A stretch of 64,000 bases of DNA from Natronobacterium texcoconense (GCF_900104065.1 NZ_FNLC01000005.1:62001-126000), one strand, 5' to 3'; positions 50,532-59,370 are shown, counted from the stretch's first letter. Notes: generated by a model not told the origin, from the letters alone. Made by a program: numbers and translations.

Positions 50532-50568
50532 CGGTTGCGCCGATAAACCGTTACAGCAATCCGTATCA
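50532..50568. repeat. 37-base dispersed repeat, copy 2
   Basis: Begins CGGTTGCGCCGA and continues TACAGCAATCCG, as at 46052-46088. Lies 18 bases before the GcvT-like start codon; the arms CGGTTGC and GCAATCCG can pair. Confidence 0.55.
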
Positions 50569-50585
50569 GGCCCCAGAACGTAGCT

Positions 50586-51698
50586 ATGAGCGTCATCGAG
50601 TCGATTCACGAGGATCACGGTGCCACGTTCGGCGAGCGGGGCGGCCGCACCGTCGTCGAGCACTTCGGCCGACCACAGCGCACGCATCGAGCGGTTCGCA
50701 ACGGCGTCGGCCTGCTCGAGATGATCTACGGCGTCGTCGTCGTGGAGGGCGACGACCGCCTCGAGTACGTCGACAACGTCGTCTCGAACCGCGTCCCCAG
50801 CGAGGACGGCCGGGGCTGTTACGCGCTCGTGCTCGAGCCCCAGGGCGGCATCGACGTGGAACTCTACGTCTACAACGCCGGCGAGCGTCTCCTGCTGTTC
50901 GTTCCACCCGAGAAGGCCGAACCGCTGGCCGAGGAGTGGTCCGAGAAGGTGTTCATTCAGGACGTCGACATCCGCGTCGCGACCGACGACTACGCCATCT
51001 TCGGCATCCACGGTCCGCACGCGACCGAGAAGATCGCGAGCGTCCTCAACGGCGCGGCCTCGCCCGACGAACGGCTGTCGTTCGTCCGCGGCTCGATGGG
51101 CGACTCCGGCGTCACCGTCGTCCGCACCGACGCGCTGACCGGCGAGGAGAGCTACGAGGTGATCTGTGCCGCCGCCGACGCCGAGGCCGTCTACGACGTA
51201 CTCTTGAACCAGGGACTGAACGCTGCCCCCTTCGGCTACCGGGCCTTCGAGAGCCTCACGCTCGAGGCCGGGTCGCCGCTGTTCGAGACCGAACTCGAGG
51301 GGACGGTGCCGAACGTACTCGGTCTGCGAAACGGCTTAGACTTCGACAAGGGCTGTTACGTCGGCCAGGAGGTCGTCTCCCGCGTCGAGAACCGCGGACA
51401 GCCGAGCAGACGGCTCGTAGGACTGACGCTCTCGAGCGAGGGGGACGGTGACGACGAACTCCGAGTCCCGGACGCCGGCGCAGCCGTCTTCGACGGCGAC
51501 GCGTCCGTCGGCGAGGTCACTCGAGCGGGTGAGAGCCCGATGCTCGAGGCGGGCATCGCGCTCGCGCTGGTCGACTACGACCTCGAGAGCGACGACCTGA
51601 CGGTTCGGATCGGCGGCGAGGAGGTGCCGGCGACTCTGACCGAACTCCCGTTCTACGATGGATCGGATCGGTCGGCTCGACTCCCGGCCTACGAGTGA
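50586..51698 (+). CDS. GcvT/YgfZ-family folate-binding protein, 370 aa
   Basis: Aminomethyltransferase-fold protein. The YgfZ signature K-G-C-Y-x-G-Q-E is at 255-262 (KGCYVGQEVVSRVENRG), which marks the iron-sulfur repair/assembly branch rather than glycine-cleavage GcvT. N-terminal folate-binding domain YGVVVVEGDDRLEYVDNVVSNRVP, and the C-terminal beta barrel are complete. It is not near gcvH or gcvP. Likely helps assemble or maintain Fe-S proteins using tetrahydrofolate. Confidence 0.87.
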   Translation: MSVIESIHEDHGATFGERGGRTVVEHFGRPQRTHRAVRNGVGLLEMIYGVVVVEGDDRLEYVDNVVSNRVPSEDGRGCYALVLEPQGGIDVELYVYNAGERLLLFVPPEKAEPLAEEWSEKVFIQDVDIRVATDDYAIFGIHGPHATEKIASVLNGAASPDERLSFVRGSMGDSGVTVVRTDALTGEESYEVICAAADAEAVYDVLLNQGLNAAPFGYRAFESLTLEAGSPLFETELEGTVPNVLGLRNGLDFDKGCYVGQEVVSRVENRGQPSRRLVGLTLSSEGDGDDELRVPDAGAAVFDGDASVGEVTRAGESPMLEAGIALALVDYDLESDDLTVRIGGEEVPATLTELPFYDGSDRSARLPAYE

Positions 51699-51731
51699 AC
51701 TGATCGCTCGAGTTCTCGAAGTAACAATCTT

Positions 51732-51740
51732 CATATTTGA
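51732..51740 (+). promoter_or_regulatory. TATA-like box before GTG-started membrane gene
   Basis: CATATTTGA about 25 bases before the GTG at 51760; supports a leaderless GTG start over the ATG inside the previous gene. Confidence 0.55.
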
Positions 51741-51759
51741 TAGGTCCGTCGTTCGGACC

Positions 51760-52338
51760 GTGCGAATTCGGTCAACTCGGTCTCGACACACAGTTCCGGT
51801 GTCTGCCGGTCTCGCCGTCTTCGTTCTCGCTGTCGTCCTCTCGAGCGCGAGCGTCGCCGGACTCGACACCACGAACGTCGTCTCGGGCCCGTGGTATCTC
51901 GAGTCGATTACGGCTGCAGGGTGGACGGCTGCGATCTGTGGCTTCCTGCTGATCGTCGCCGAACCGGAGACGCGGACCGTCACCAACCGCGTGCTCGTCG
52001 ACCCCGTCGTCTCGCTTCTGTGCGGTCTGAGTATCTTGATCGCCGTCGTCGGGGTCGAACTCTTTCAGTTGATTCCGGTCGTGGGAAGCGCGTTCGTCGC
52101 CCTGCTCCAGTTCGGGTACGTGGCTGCCGTGTTGCTCACCGCCGGATTTGGGTTTCTCGCGATCGGTCGACTCGCGGGTGACGACTGGCGCGTCGCGTTC
52201 CCGGTCGCGGTCGTCGTCGCCGCGGTTCTCGCCGCTGTTCCCTGGGGTGAACTGGTCGCGCTCGCGCTCGCTGTTCTCGGCATGGGTGCCTTCGTCGTCC
52301 AGATCGGCCGCGCCGGACGACCTCGCTCGAGTCGGTAG
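51760..52338 (+). CDS. four-TM membrane protein (GTG start), 192 aa
   Basis: Four hydrophobic helices with a DPVVSLLCGLSILIAVVGVELFQLIPVVGSAFVALLQFGYV core and a GDDWRVAFPVAVVVAAVLAAVPWGELVALALAVLGMG end. The GTG at 51760 is chosen from the promoter box; the earlier ATG at 51658 lies within the GcvT-like gene. Homologous over its whole length to the next gene. No function known. Confidence 0.72.
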   Translation: MRIRSTRSRHTVPVSAGLAVFVLAVVLSSASVAGLDTTNVVSGPWYLESITAAGWTAAICGFLLIVAEPETRTVTNRVLVDPVVSLLCGLSILIAVVGVELFQLIPVVGSAFVALLQFGYVAAVLLTAGFGFLAIGRLAGDDWRVAFPVAVVVAAVLAAVPWGELVALALAVLGMGAFVVQIGRAGRPRSSR

Positions 52339-52426
52339 TCCCCGGCCGTCGGCAACCGGACCGACCTACCGTTCTACGGGAGATCGACTGCCGAGCTACG
52401 AGTAGGTACCAGATCGAAACATCAGT

Positions 52427-52437
52427 CCTTATATCGG
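52427..52437 (+). promoter_or_regulatory. TATA-like box before second GTG-started membrane gene
   Basis: CCTTATATCGG centred about 27 bases before the GTG at 52458. Confidence 0.55.
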
Positions 52438-52457
52438 ACACGTTCGCAAGTCGATAC

Positions 52458-53045
52458 GTGAAACTGCCCTCCACTTCCACGGATCGACTGGCGGAACGAT
52501 CGCTCTCGGCCGCTGCCAGCCTGTTCGGGCTCGCCGCCGTCGCGCTCGTCTGCTCGAGTACGACGGTCGCTGCACAGACCGGTGGACCGGAGCCGACGGA
52601 TACCGTCCCGGAACTCCCGTGGTTCGTCGAGGGGATTACCGCTGGAGTGATGACGCTCGTCATCGGCGGGCTCCTGATCATGATCGCGGAGTCTACGACG
52701 CGACGGGTTACGGACCGGGCACTAGACGAGCCGGGAATCGCTTTCCTGTACGGAGTCGGTAGTCTGATCGCCGTTATCGGCTCTGCCTTCCTTCTCGCGA
52801 TCACGGGAATCGGCATCGTGATCGCGGTCCCACTCCTTCTGGGCTACGCGATTGTCGCCCTGATCACCCTCGAGTTCGGCTACCTCGCGACCGGTCGCCT
52901 GGTCGACGACGACTGGCCGGTCGCCCTCGCGGTCGCGGTCGTCGTCTCGGCGGTCTCCGGCGCCGTTCCAGTACTCGGCGGGATCGTCGCGTTCGTGATC
53001 GGATCGATCGGCATCGGTGCCGCCATCCGCCAGTTCCTGAGTTAG
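52458..53045 (+). CDS. four-TM membrane protein, paralogue (GTG start), 195 aa
   Basis: Paralogue of the preceding gene: shared ESTTRRVTDRALDEPGIAFLYGVGSLIAVIGSAFLL segment aligning with EPETRTVTNRVLVDPVVSLLCGLSILIAVVG, then GYLATGRLVDDDWPVALAVAVVVSAVSGAVPVLGG. The N-terminus has a signal-like helix ending TTVAAQTGG. Own promoter with leaderless spacing, so not an operon despite duplication. The C-terminus resembles bactofilin-free DUF8173-like haloarchaeal membrane proteins, but I do not assign a family. Confidence 0.72.
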   Translation: MKLPSTSTDRLAERSLSAAASLFGLAAVALVCSSTTVAAQTGGPEPTDTVPELPWFVEGITAGVMTLVIGGLLIMIAESTTRRVTDRALDEPGIAFLYGVGSLIAVIGSAFLLAITGIGIVIAVPLLLGYAIVALITLEFGYLATGRLVDDDWPVALAVAVVVSAVSGAVPVLGGIVAFVIGSIGIGAAIRQFLS

Positions 53046-53129
53046 TCGATCGATTCCGCTTCTTCTCGAGCCCTCAGTGCCGGAACTGGCTGGCCCCATC
53101 CTGACGGCCCTGCCCATCGGAACAACGGT

Positions 53130-53534
53130 ATGGCCACGAGCATCGACGACACCGACCTCGAGGCACTCACAGACGAAGTCCGCACGCAGTCCGAGGAGGC
53201 ACCCGGCTCCGACACCGAACGGGTGACGATCCGGTCGCTCGGCTCCGTCGACCTCGAGTCGCTGACGACGCTGGTCGAGGCCTTCGAGGGCGACGTGGCG
53301 AGCGGGACGACGGACGAACCCGTGTTCGTCCTCTCGGAGGCGAACGCCGATAGGCTCCTCGAGAAGAGCGAGGAGGGCCTCGAGGCGCTCGAGGAACGAC
53401 TCGGTCACCCGATCCAGGTCGACGGGGAGATGCCGAACGACACCGTCCTGTTGCTCGCACCCGACGCCGTCGACGGCTCGGAGATCGCCGAACCGGAGGG
53501 GATCGCCTGCGGAATCGTCGGTTCCGGGAGTTAG
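53130..53534 (+). CDS. hypothetical acidic protein, 134 aa
   Basis: Soluble alpha/beta protein with no recognised family. RVTIRSLGSVDLESLTTLVEAFEGDVASG, FVLSEANADRLLEKSEEGLEALEERLGHPIQVDGEMPNDTVLLLAPDAV. The last part is reminiscent of KH-like or RNA-binding hypothetical proteins only by strand order. Supported as real by composition. Confidence 0.62.
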   Translation: MATSIDDTDLEALTDEVRTQSEEAPGSDTERVTIRSLGSVDLESLTTLVEAFEGDVASGTTDEPVFVLSEANADRLLEKSEEGLEALEERLGHPIQVDGEMPNDTVLLLAPDAVDGSEIAEPEGIACGIVGSGS

Positions 53535-53594
53535 CCACTTCCCCCGTCCACTGCTGCCCAGGGTACTATCCACCGTCCGGTGGTCCCCGGCCGT

Positions 53595-54983
53595 ATGCGC
53601 TACCTCGAAATCACGGTCCCCGAAGGGCGGCGACGGGCCGTTCTGGACATCCTCGAGGCGGAAGGAGTCGACTACGTCGTCAGTGACGAGACCAGCGGCC
53701 GCGGCTATACCGCTGTCGTCCGGTTCCCGCTCCCGACGCGGGCCGTCGAACCGATTCTCGATCGGCTCCGGCAAGCCGGCGTCAGCGACGATGCAAGCGT
53801 CGTCGTGATCGACGCCGAGACGGTCATCTCCGAAGAGTTCTCGACGCTACGGGAACAGTACGGCCACGGCGGGCCGAGCGGGACTCGAACCTCGAGACAG
53901 GTCCTGCGGACGAAAGCTCGAGAGCTCACGCCGCCGTTTTCCATCTACGCCGTCATGTTGCTCATCAGTGCCGTCGTCGCCACCGCCGGCCTGCTCGCGG
54001 ACTCGCCGGCGGTCGTCATCGGAGCGATGGTAATCGCGCCGCTTCTAGGTCCCGCGCTGGCAGCCAATGTCGGCATCGTTACCGGCGACGACCGGCTCAA
54101 ATGGAAGGGGTTTGCCTACCAGTTCGTCGGCGTCGCGCTGGTCGTCGTCGCTTCGATCGGTCTCGCCGTCCTCGCGCGTCTTGCTGGCCTCGAGCCCGCT
54201 GGCGTCGACGTCGTCGTCGCGACCGAACTCGAGGAACGCGTGTCGCCGAACCTGTTCTCGCTGGCGGTGGCACTCGGTGCCGGTATCGCCGGCATCCTGA
54301 GTCTCACGCGAGGGTTTTCGGAAGCGATCGTCGGCGTCATGATCGCGGCGGCGCTTATCCCGCCCTCGGCTGCGGTCGGCATCACGGCCGCCTGGGGGAT
54401 GTACGGCGCTGCGGTCGGCGCTGGTGCGCTCGTGGTCGTCAACGTCTTGTCGATCAACCTCGCGGCACTGGCGACGCTGTGGATCGCCGGCTACCGCCCG
54501 CAGGGGCTGTTCGAGGTGTCGTCGACCCGGCGGCCGACCTACACCTACGCAGCTATCTTCGGGATCGGTCTGCTCGTGCTCGCCGCGCCGCTGGCCGGCG
54601 TCACGTTGCTCGACTTTCAGACGACGGAACTCGAGTCGGCCGCCGAAGACGAAGCCGAGACGGTGCTCGCCGAACCCGAGTACGAGGGACTCGAGGCCGA
54701 CGACGTCACGGTCGAACTCGACGGCAACTATCCGATCCAGTCGGTCGACCGGGTCGTCGTCACGGTCGCCAATGACGAACCCGGGCCGGAACCGGGGCTG
54801 GCCGACCGACTTCACGAGGAAATCAGCGCCCACGGCGACGAGTCGCTGGTCGTCGAGGTGGAGTACGTCGTCTCCGAACGACGTGGTGGCGAGAACGACG
54901 GTCAACTCAGCCGGACTCCGCAGACGGCCGATACTTCCGACTCACTGCCTTCCATCGTCCCCGCCGGAACAGCCAGTAGTTGA
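53595..54983 (+). CDS. DUF389 / TIGR00341-type membrane protein, 462 aa
   Basis: Integral membrane protein of unknown transport role. The first 90 residues are an ACT-like cytosolic domain (MRYLEITVPEGRRRAVLDILEAEGVDYVVSD). Then about eight TMs with PAVVIGAMVIAPLLGPALAANVGIVTGDD and SEAIVGVMIAAALIPPSAAVGITAAWG, the DUF389 repeats. A soluble C-terminal domain follows (from about 365). Start at 53595 fits the domain. Its 3' end overlaps the convergent MATE gene by 77 bases. Confidence 0.85.
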   Translation: MRYLEITVPEGRRRAVLDILEAEGVDYVVSDETSGRGYTAVVRFPLPTRAVEPILDRLRQAGVSDDASVVVIDAETVISEEFSTLREQYGHGGPSGTRTSRQVLRTKARELTPPFSIYAVMLLISAVVATAGLLADSPAVVIGAMVIAPLLGPALAANVGIVTGDDRLKWKGFAYQFVGVALVVVASIGLAVLARLAGLEPAGVDVVVATELEERVSPNLFSLAVALGAGIAGILSLTRGFSEAIVGVMIAAALIPPSAAVGITAAWGMYGAAVGAGALVVVNVLSINLAALATLWIAGYRPQGLFEVSSTRRPTYTYAAIFGIGLLVLAAPLAGVTLLDFQTTELESAAEDEAETVLAEPEYEGLEADDVTVELDGNYPIQSVDRVVVTVANDEPGPEPGLADRLHEEISAHGDESLVVEVEYVVSERRGGENDGQLSRTPQTADTSDSLPSIVPAGTASS

Positions 54984-56334
54984 TCCCGCCGGGAACGTAC
55001 GTCTCGAGCAGGAACGCGAGGTAGAGCCCACCGATTCCCAGCGGCGTAACCAGCCCGAGTGCCGCTGCGGGAAGTGCGAAGACGTACCGGCCGATCAGCG
55101 AGGCGGCGAACGGTAGCCGCGTGTCGCCGGCACCGAGCAGCGCGCCCGCGGCGGCGCCGTCGATCCCGAACCCGACCGCACTGATCGCGCCGACGGCGAC
55201 GAAGACGGCAGCCTGCGAGACTTCCCCTGGATCGGTGACGAAAAGCCCCGCGATCGGTTCCGCGAAGACGACGACCACGGCTGCGGCGGCCACGTAGATC
55301 ACGACCGAGAGTCGGACGATCGCCGCGCCGTACGCACCGGCCTCACCCTCTTCGCCGGCTCCGAGGTGCTGGCCGACCAGCGAACTCGAGGCCATCGACA
55401 TCCCCCAGTTGATGCTGTTTATGAGCCCGCGGATGCGGCGACCGACCTCGACTGCGGTGACGATCACCGGGCCGAACGAGGCCGCGATCCACACGAGCGG
55501 GAAGACGACCATCCCCTCGGCGAGTCGCCGCCCGATCTCGGGTGCGGAAATCTCGAGCAACTGGCGGGCGAGCGATGGCTCGAGCCACGTGCCGGCACGC
55601 GTGATCGGTACCGGACTGGGTTCCATTCCGAGTTGGCCGTACGACCGGCCGACCATTCCCCACGCCAGAACGACGGTCACGAACCCCGTCGAGAGGCTGG
55701 TCCCGATCGCTGCGCCGGCGACGCCGAGCCCGAACCCGAAGATGAGAACGCCGCTGAGGACGATGTTGAGCGCCGCGCCGCCAGCGCGGGCGACCATCTC
55801 GGTAAAGGTGTCGCCGACGCCGGTGTAGGTCCGGCTGGCGATGAGGTTCAGCAGTTCGAAGAGGACCGCGGGCGCGACGAACACGAGGTAGGTAGTGCCG
55901 TAATCGATCGCCGTCGGATCCGAACCGAGCAACGAGATCAGCGGCTCAGCGAGCGCGAAGAAGCCGACGGCGAGCGGAATGCCAACGGCGACGGCGAGCA
56001 GGACGCTCTGTTTTACGACCAGCGACGCGCGCTCGGTCGCCTCCCCGCCGTAGTTCTGGGAGACGAGACTGACGGTTCCGCCAGCGAGCCCAAGCCCGAG
56101 CATCACCACGATTTGCCAGTACGCGAAGGCGAAGGCCATGCCAGCGGTACCGAGCGTTCCGACGGCGATGCCGACCATCGCGAGGTCGGCCGTCTGCTTC
56201 GACATGATCGCAAACCCGGTGACGATTCTGGGCCAGGCCAGATCCATCGTCGGGCGAAACCGTTCGGCGGAGATGATCCCCAGTCGCTCGAGAAGAGTCG
56301 CGACCCGGTCGACTACCGCTGCCCAATCGCTCAT
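54907..56334 (-). CDS. MATE-family multidrug/Na+ antiporter, 475 aa
   Basis: Twelve-TM exporter. Two homologous halves: first half with PRIVTGFAIMSKQTADLAMVGIAVGTLGTAGMAFAFAYWQ and ASLVVKQSVLLAVAVGIPLAVGFFALAEPLISLLGSD, second half with SAPEIGRRLAEGMVVFPLVWIA and QHLGAGEEGEAGAYGAAIVRLS. Start at 56334 (MSDWAAVVDRV) is preferred, giving normal family length. Overlaps the DUF389 gene end. Drives drug or metabolite efflux by proton or sodium gradient. Confidence 0.9.
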   Translation of the reverse strand: MSDWAAVVDRVATLLERLGIISAERFRPTMDLAWPRIVTGFAIMSKQTADLAMVGIAVGTLGTAGMAFAFAYWQIVVMLGLGLAGGTVSLVSQNYGGEATERASLVVKQSVLLAVAVGIPLAVGFFALAEPLISLLGSDPTAIDYGTTYLVFVAPAVLFELLNLIASRTYTGVGDTFTEMVARAGGAALNIVLSGVLIFGFGLGVAGAAIGTSLSTGFVTVVLAWGMVGRSYGQLGMEPSPVPITRAGTWLEPSLARQLLEISAPEIGRRLAEGMVVFPLVWIAASFGPVIVTAVEVGRRIRGLINSINWGMSMASSSLVGQHLGAGEEGEAGAYGAAIVRLSVVIYVAAAAVVVVFAEPIAGLFVTDPGEVSQAAVFVAVGAISAVGFGIDGAAAGALLGAGDTRLPFAASLIGRYVFALPAAALGLVTPLGIGGLYLAFLLETYVPGGINYWLFRRGRWKAVSRKYRPSAESG

Positions 56335-56393
56335 CGGACGTTGCTTTCCGGAGGGTCCTTTTCGATCTGTCGCCTGCTGACTCTCTCGAACCG

Positions 56394-57485
56394 CTATCGA
56401 AACAGCCGCGAGACCATCGTCCGGAGGTGTGCTGGCGAGACGAGTGACGTCGGTCGATCCATGTGGACGCCGATCTCGCCCGAGAGCGCACCCAGCCCGA
56501 TCCGCTGGACTGGTTCGGGTAGCGAGTACGCCCGCCGGATACAGTGGCCCAGGAACTGGTCGCGCTCGAGGTCGCCACGCCACGCGCGGTCGTACGCCTC
56601 GAGCGTCGCCGGCCGATCGGGATCGATCTCGCGGGCGGCGTGGTCGGCGCTCGTCATGCCGTAGAGAATCCCCCCACCGGTGAACGGCTTCGTCTGGCCA
56701 GCCGCGTCGCCGATCAGGAAGCCCCGGCGAGTCGTCACGCGCTCTGGGGGTCCGATCGGGATCGCACCGGAACAGCGATGGGAGACGTCGATCTCGTAGC
56801 CGTCGATCAGTTCCTCGAAGTGCTTGGTCACCTGGACGCCCGGCGGTGCGGCGAGTCCGTACTCGACGCCGGCGTCGCCGCGGGGAATGCGCCACGCGAA
56901 GAACGTCGGCGCGGTGAGGTGGACGTCGACGAAGTCCTGATGGTCCTCCTCGTCGGAGAACGCGAGCACGCCGTGAAGCAGTTCGTCGGGATCGGGGAGG
57001 CCGAGTTCTGATCGGACCCTCGAGCGTGGGCCGTCACAGCCGGCGACCATCTTCGCCTCGAACGTGTGGGTCTCGTCGGGACCGCTGGCGACGACCTCGA
57101 CGCGGTCGCGGCGTTCGCGAACCTCGGTGACGGTGTGTTCCTCGCGAACGTCCGCGCCGGCCTCGCGTGCGCGGTCGGCGAGGTGCCGATCCAGCCCGAC
57201 CCGATCGATGACGTTCGAGGCGACCTCGTCCTTGTAGAAGGGGTAGGCGTCGCTGTTCGGCCCGCCGACGTGGAACCGGGCACCGTAGATCTCGTTCTGG
57301 AAAAGTTCGTCACGTGCGCCGTCGCCTGTGAACTCCCAGATGTCGGTGCTCACGTGGCCAGAACAGGCAAGCGGCGTCCCGACCGTCCCCTTCTCGAGAG
57401 CGAGGACGTCGTAGCCTCGCCGGGCGGCCTGGCGAGCGAACCGCGCACCAGCAGGGCCGACGCCCACGACGACGAAATCGTACAT
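56394..57485 (-). CDS. geranylgeranyl reductase-family flavoprotein, 363 aa
   Basis: FAD-dependent reductase that saturates isoprenoid chains, here probably of archaeal membrane lipids. FAD motif VVVGVGPAGARFARQAARRGYDVLALEK, the CSGHVS region, GCDGPRSRVRSELGL and the second flavin motif RGFLIGDAAGQTKPFTGGGILYGMTSA. Start at 57485 (MYDFVVVG) puts the Rossmann fold at the N-terminus. It sits 59 bases downstream of the MATE gene's start region and is divergent from the DPCK operon's end. Exact substrate (phospholipid, menaquinone tail) not determined. Confidence 0.88.
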   Translation of the reverse strand: MYDFVVVGVGPAGARFARQAARRGYDVLALEKGTVGTPLACSGHVSTDIWEFTGDGARDELFQNEIYGARFHVGGPNSDAYPFYKDEVASNVIDRVGLDRHLADRAREAGADVREEHTVTEVRERRDRVEVVASGPDETHTFEAKMVAGCDGPRSRVRSELGLPDPDELLHGVLAFSDEEDHQDFVDVHLTAPTFFAWRIPRGDAGVEYGLAAPPGVQVTKHFEELIDGYEIDVSHRCSGAIPIGPPERVTTRRGFLIGDAAGQTKPFTGGGILYGMTSADHAAREIDPDRPATLEAYDRAWRGDLERDQFLGHCIRRAYSLPEPVQRIGLGALSGEIGVHMDRPTSLVSPAHLRTMVSRLFR

Positions 57486-57535
57486 GTCACTCACGTTCAC
57501 GTCGGCCGGTAAATATCCTGTCGAACGTCGCAGGC

Positions 57536-58117
57536 TTACTCGAGCAGCCGGAAGAATCGGTCGGTGTCGCCCTCGAAGCCCTCGAGTAGCTCTCGAACTC
57601 GCGTCTGAATCTCGTCGGTGACGCGGACGTGGACCATCCCTTCACCGGGCTGGCCGTAGACGACGCTCGCTCCCTCGGGCGCGACGACGATCGCGGGGAG
57701 GGCAACGAGGTCTTCCTCGCCGTCGACCAGGATCGTCGCCGGCTCGAGACGCTCGAGCCCTTCACAGAGCGCCCAGACGACGTCTTCGGTGATCTCGCCG
57801 GGCGGGTTGACCGCCTCGAGGTTCGTCCGCTCGGCGACGGTTTCGCGGATCTCCTCGTCGACGGCCTCCCGTTCGGTTCGCTCGTCGACGAGCGCGAGGT
57901 CGGGTTCGTGGCCGGCTTCCAGAAGGTGGTAGGTGACGACGTCGCCGACCGCGATCAGGGGCTCGCCGGCGGCCTCGAGCAATGACTCGGTGTCGGTCTC
58001 GATCGGTCCCATCGGCTCTTTGAGTTCGCTTCGAAGCTCCGCTGGCAGGACGAGTAGCTGGTCGGCTGGATCGGAGACCGCGGCGTCTGCGTCGGAATCG
58101 TTGTCGTCGCTCGTCAC
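57536..58117 (-). CDS. GTP-dependent dephospho-CoA kinase (DUF359), 193 aa
   Basis: Final step of archaeal CoA biosynthesis: phosphorylates dephospho-CoA with GTP. Core: PAELRSELKEPMGPIETDTESLLEAAGEPLIAVGDVVTYHLLEAGHEPDLALVDERTER, VNPPGEITEDVVWALCEGLERLEPATILVDGEEDLVALPAIVVAPEGASVVYGQPGEGMVHVRV. Six bases after spt4 in the same operon, the standard euryarchaeal location. Confidence 0.92.
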   Translation of the reverse strand: MTSDDNDSDADAAVSDPADQLLVLPAELRSELKEPMGPIETDTESLLEAAGEPLIAVGDVVTYHLLEAGHEPDLALVDERTEREAVDEEIRETVAERTNLEAVNPPGEITEDVVWALCEGLERLEPATILVDGEEDLVALPAIVVAPEGASVVYGQPGEGMVHVRVTDEIQTRVRELLEGFEGDTDRFFRLLE

Positions 58118-58123
58118 GGATGC

Positions 58124-58321
58124 TTAACGGACTTTCAGCGCGTACGCGCCGGGCTCGGTGATCTGCATCTCCGATGCGATCTGGCTGTCTTCGGGGTGAG
58201 CGATGACGACGTAGCCCGCCCAGTCCTCGGTCAGCGACGAGGAGTTACAGGCGTCGCAGGTCTCGTTGTCCGGTTCGTTGACGCGGTGACACTCGCGACA
58301 GACGAGACGATCGGATGCCAT
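58124..58321 (-). CDS. spt4: transcription elongation factor Spt4 (RNAP subunit E''), 65 aa
   Basis: Partner of Spt5 in elongation. One zinc site from Cys8, Cys11, Cys22 and Cys25, then GYVVIAHPEDSQIASEMQITEPGAYALKVR. Normal length. Two bases after the Rpo7 gene, tightly coupled in the conserved rpoE-spt4 pair. Confidence 0.95.
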   Translation of the reverse strand: MASDRLVCRECHRVNEPDNETCDACNSSSLTEDWAGYVVIAHPEDSQIASEMQITEPGAYALKVR

Positions 58322-58323
58322 CG

Positions 58324-58899
58324 TTATTCACCTTCGGTCGCGGTTGCTTCGCGCTTTTCGTGTTCGTCCTCGAGCCAGCCGTGTTTGCCGAGACCGGGCT
58401 GTTTCGCGGTCAGCCCGATCTTGGAGTCACGCGGGTTGCGCTCGTCGATGCTCTTGGTGACGATGCGAGCGCGGACGGCGTCGTCGACCGCGAGGGTTCG
58501 GCTGGACTCGTTGGACGCTAGTTGCTGGTTCTCGCCGTCGAACGCGAGGTACTCGTCGCTGATCTGGGAGACGTGGAGCAGTCCGTCGACCGGACCGATA
58601 CCGACGAAGGCCCCGAATTCGACGACCTCGACGACGGTCCCGTCGACGACCTCCTGCATCTGTGGGTCGAAGGTGACCGCGTCGAAGTCGGCCTCGTAGT
58701 AGACGCCGGGCTCGTTGGGCAGCACCGTCCCCTCGCCGATGTCGTGAACTTTGGTGATGGAGACGACGCTTCCCACCTCCTCGTCCATCTGTCCCTCGAG
58801 TTTGTCCTGCAGCAGTCGCTTCACGAGGTCCGGCGAGACGTCGCCGAGCTCCTCCGGCGGTACTTCCACCGTGTCTTTCAATCTGACCCGTTTGTACAT
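58324..58899 (-). CDS. rpoE: RNA polymerase subunit Rpo7 (E'), 191 aa
   Basis: Stalk subunit of archaeal RNA polymerase. N-terminal tip domain (MYKRVRLKDTVEVPPEELG ... KRLLQDKLEGQMDEEVGSVVSIT) and a C-terminal S1/OB domain (VVEVVEFGAFVGIGPVDGLLHVSQISDEYLAFD) that binds RNA. The start codon abuts the stop of the upstream PIN gene. Normal length. Confidence 0.95.
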   Translation of the reverse strand: MYKRVRLKDTVEVPPEELGDVSPDLVKRLLQDKLEGQMDEEVGSVVSITKVHDIGEGTVLPNEPGVYYEADFDAVTFDPQMQEVVDGTVVEVVEFGAFVGIGPVDGLLHVSQISDEYLAFDGENQQLASNESSRTLAVDDAVRARIVTKSIDERNPRDSKIGLTAKQPGLGKHGWLEDEHEKREATATEGE

Positions 58900-59349
58900 C
58901 TATGGTTGAGTGATCGCTAACTTGTTTCTCCCGCGTAATGCAATTACCGGTATGCTCGCTTCGAGCACCCGGTCGCGCAGCGGGCGATCGCTCGTGACGA
59001 CGTAGTCGACTGCACCCTCGCGGGCGAGTTCAACCAGTGCGTCGTCGGCGTACGATGCCTCCGTGTCGACGACCAGACAGCGTTCGGTCGCCAGGTCGTG
59101 ACCGACGTTCGCGGCCGTTCCCTCCGTGCCGCCCTTCTCGGAGAGCCGTCGCAACTCTTCGATGACGGCCTGGGGCGCCGTCGGCTCGTAGCCGCCTGCT
59201 CGCGGCTGATCGCCGCTCGCCTGTTCCGGTGCGCGACGCGCACCGCCCAACAACCGCTCGAGTTCGTCGAACAGCCGTACGTCGAGTTCGACCGGCATCA
59301 TGAGTGCGCTCGTATCGAGTGCGACTCGCGTCCGGTCCTGGGAAGTCAT
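58900..59349 (-). CDS. PIN-domain nuclease-like protein (eIF2 operon type), 149 aa
   Basis: PIN-fold protein, Fcf1/Utp23-like archaeal group: VALDTSALMMPVELDVRLFDELERLL with Asp12, a QAVIEELRRLSEKGG helix, DTEASYADDALVELAREGAVDYVVTSDRPLRDRVL with the acidic ligands. Inserted low-complexity loop (about 37-52) is longer than usual. Between eif2g and rpoE, the conserved position. Likely an RNA nuclease in rRNA processing, not demonstrated. Confidence 0.88.
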   Translation of the reverse strand: MTSQDRTRVALDTSALMMPVELDVRLFDELERLLGGARRAPEQASGDQPRAGGYEPTAPQAVIEELRRLSEKGGTEGTAANVGHDLATERCLVVDTEASYADDALVELAREGAVDYVVTSDRPLRDRVLEASIPVIALRGRNKLAITQP

Positions 59350-59370
59350 TCGTCGTTGCCCGCCGTAGGT

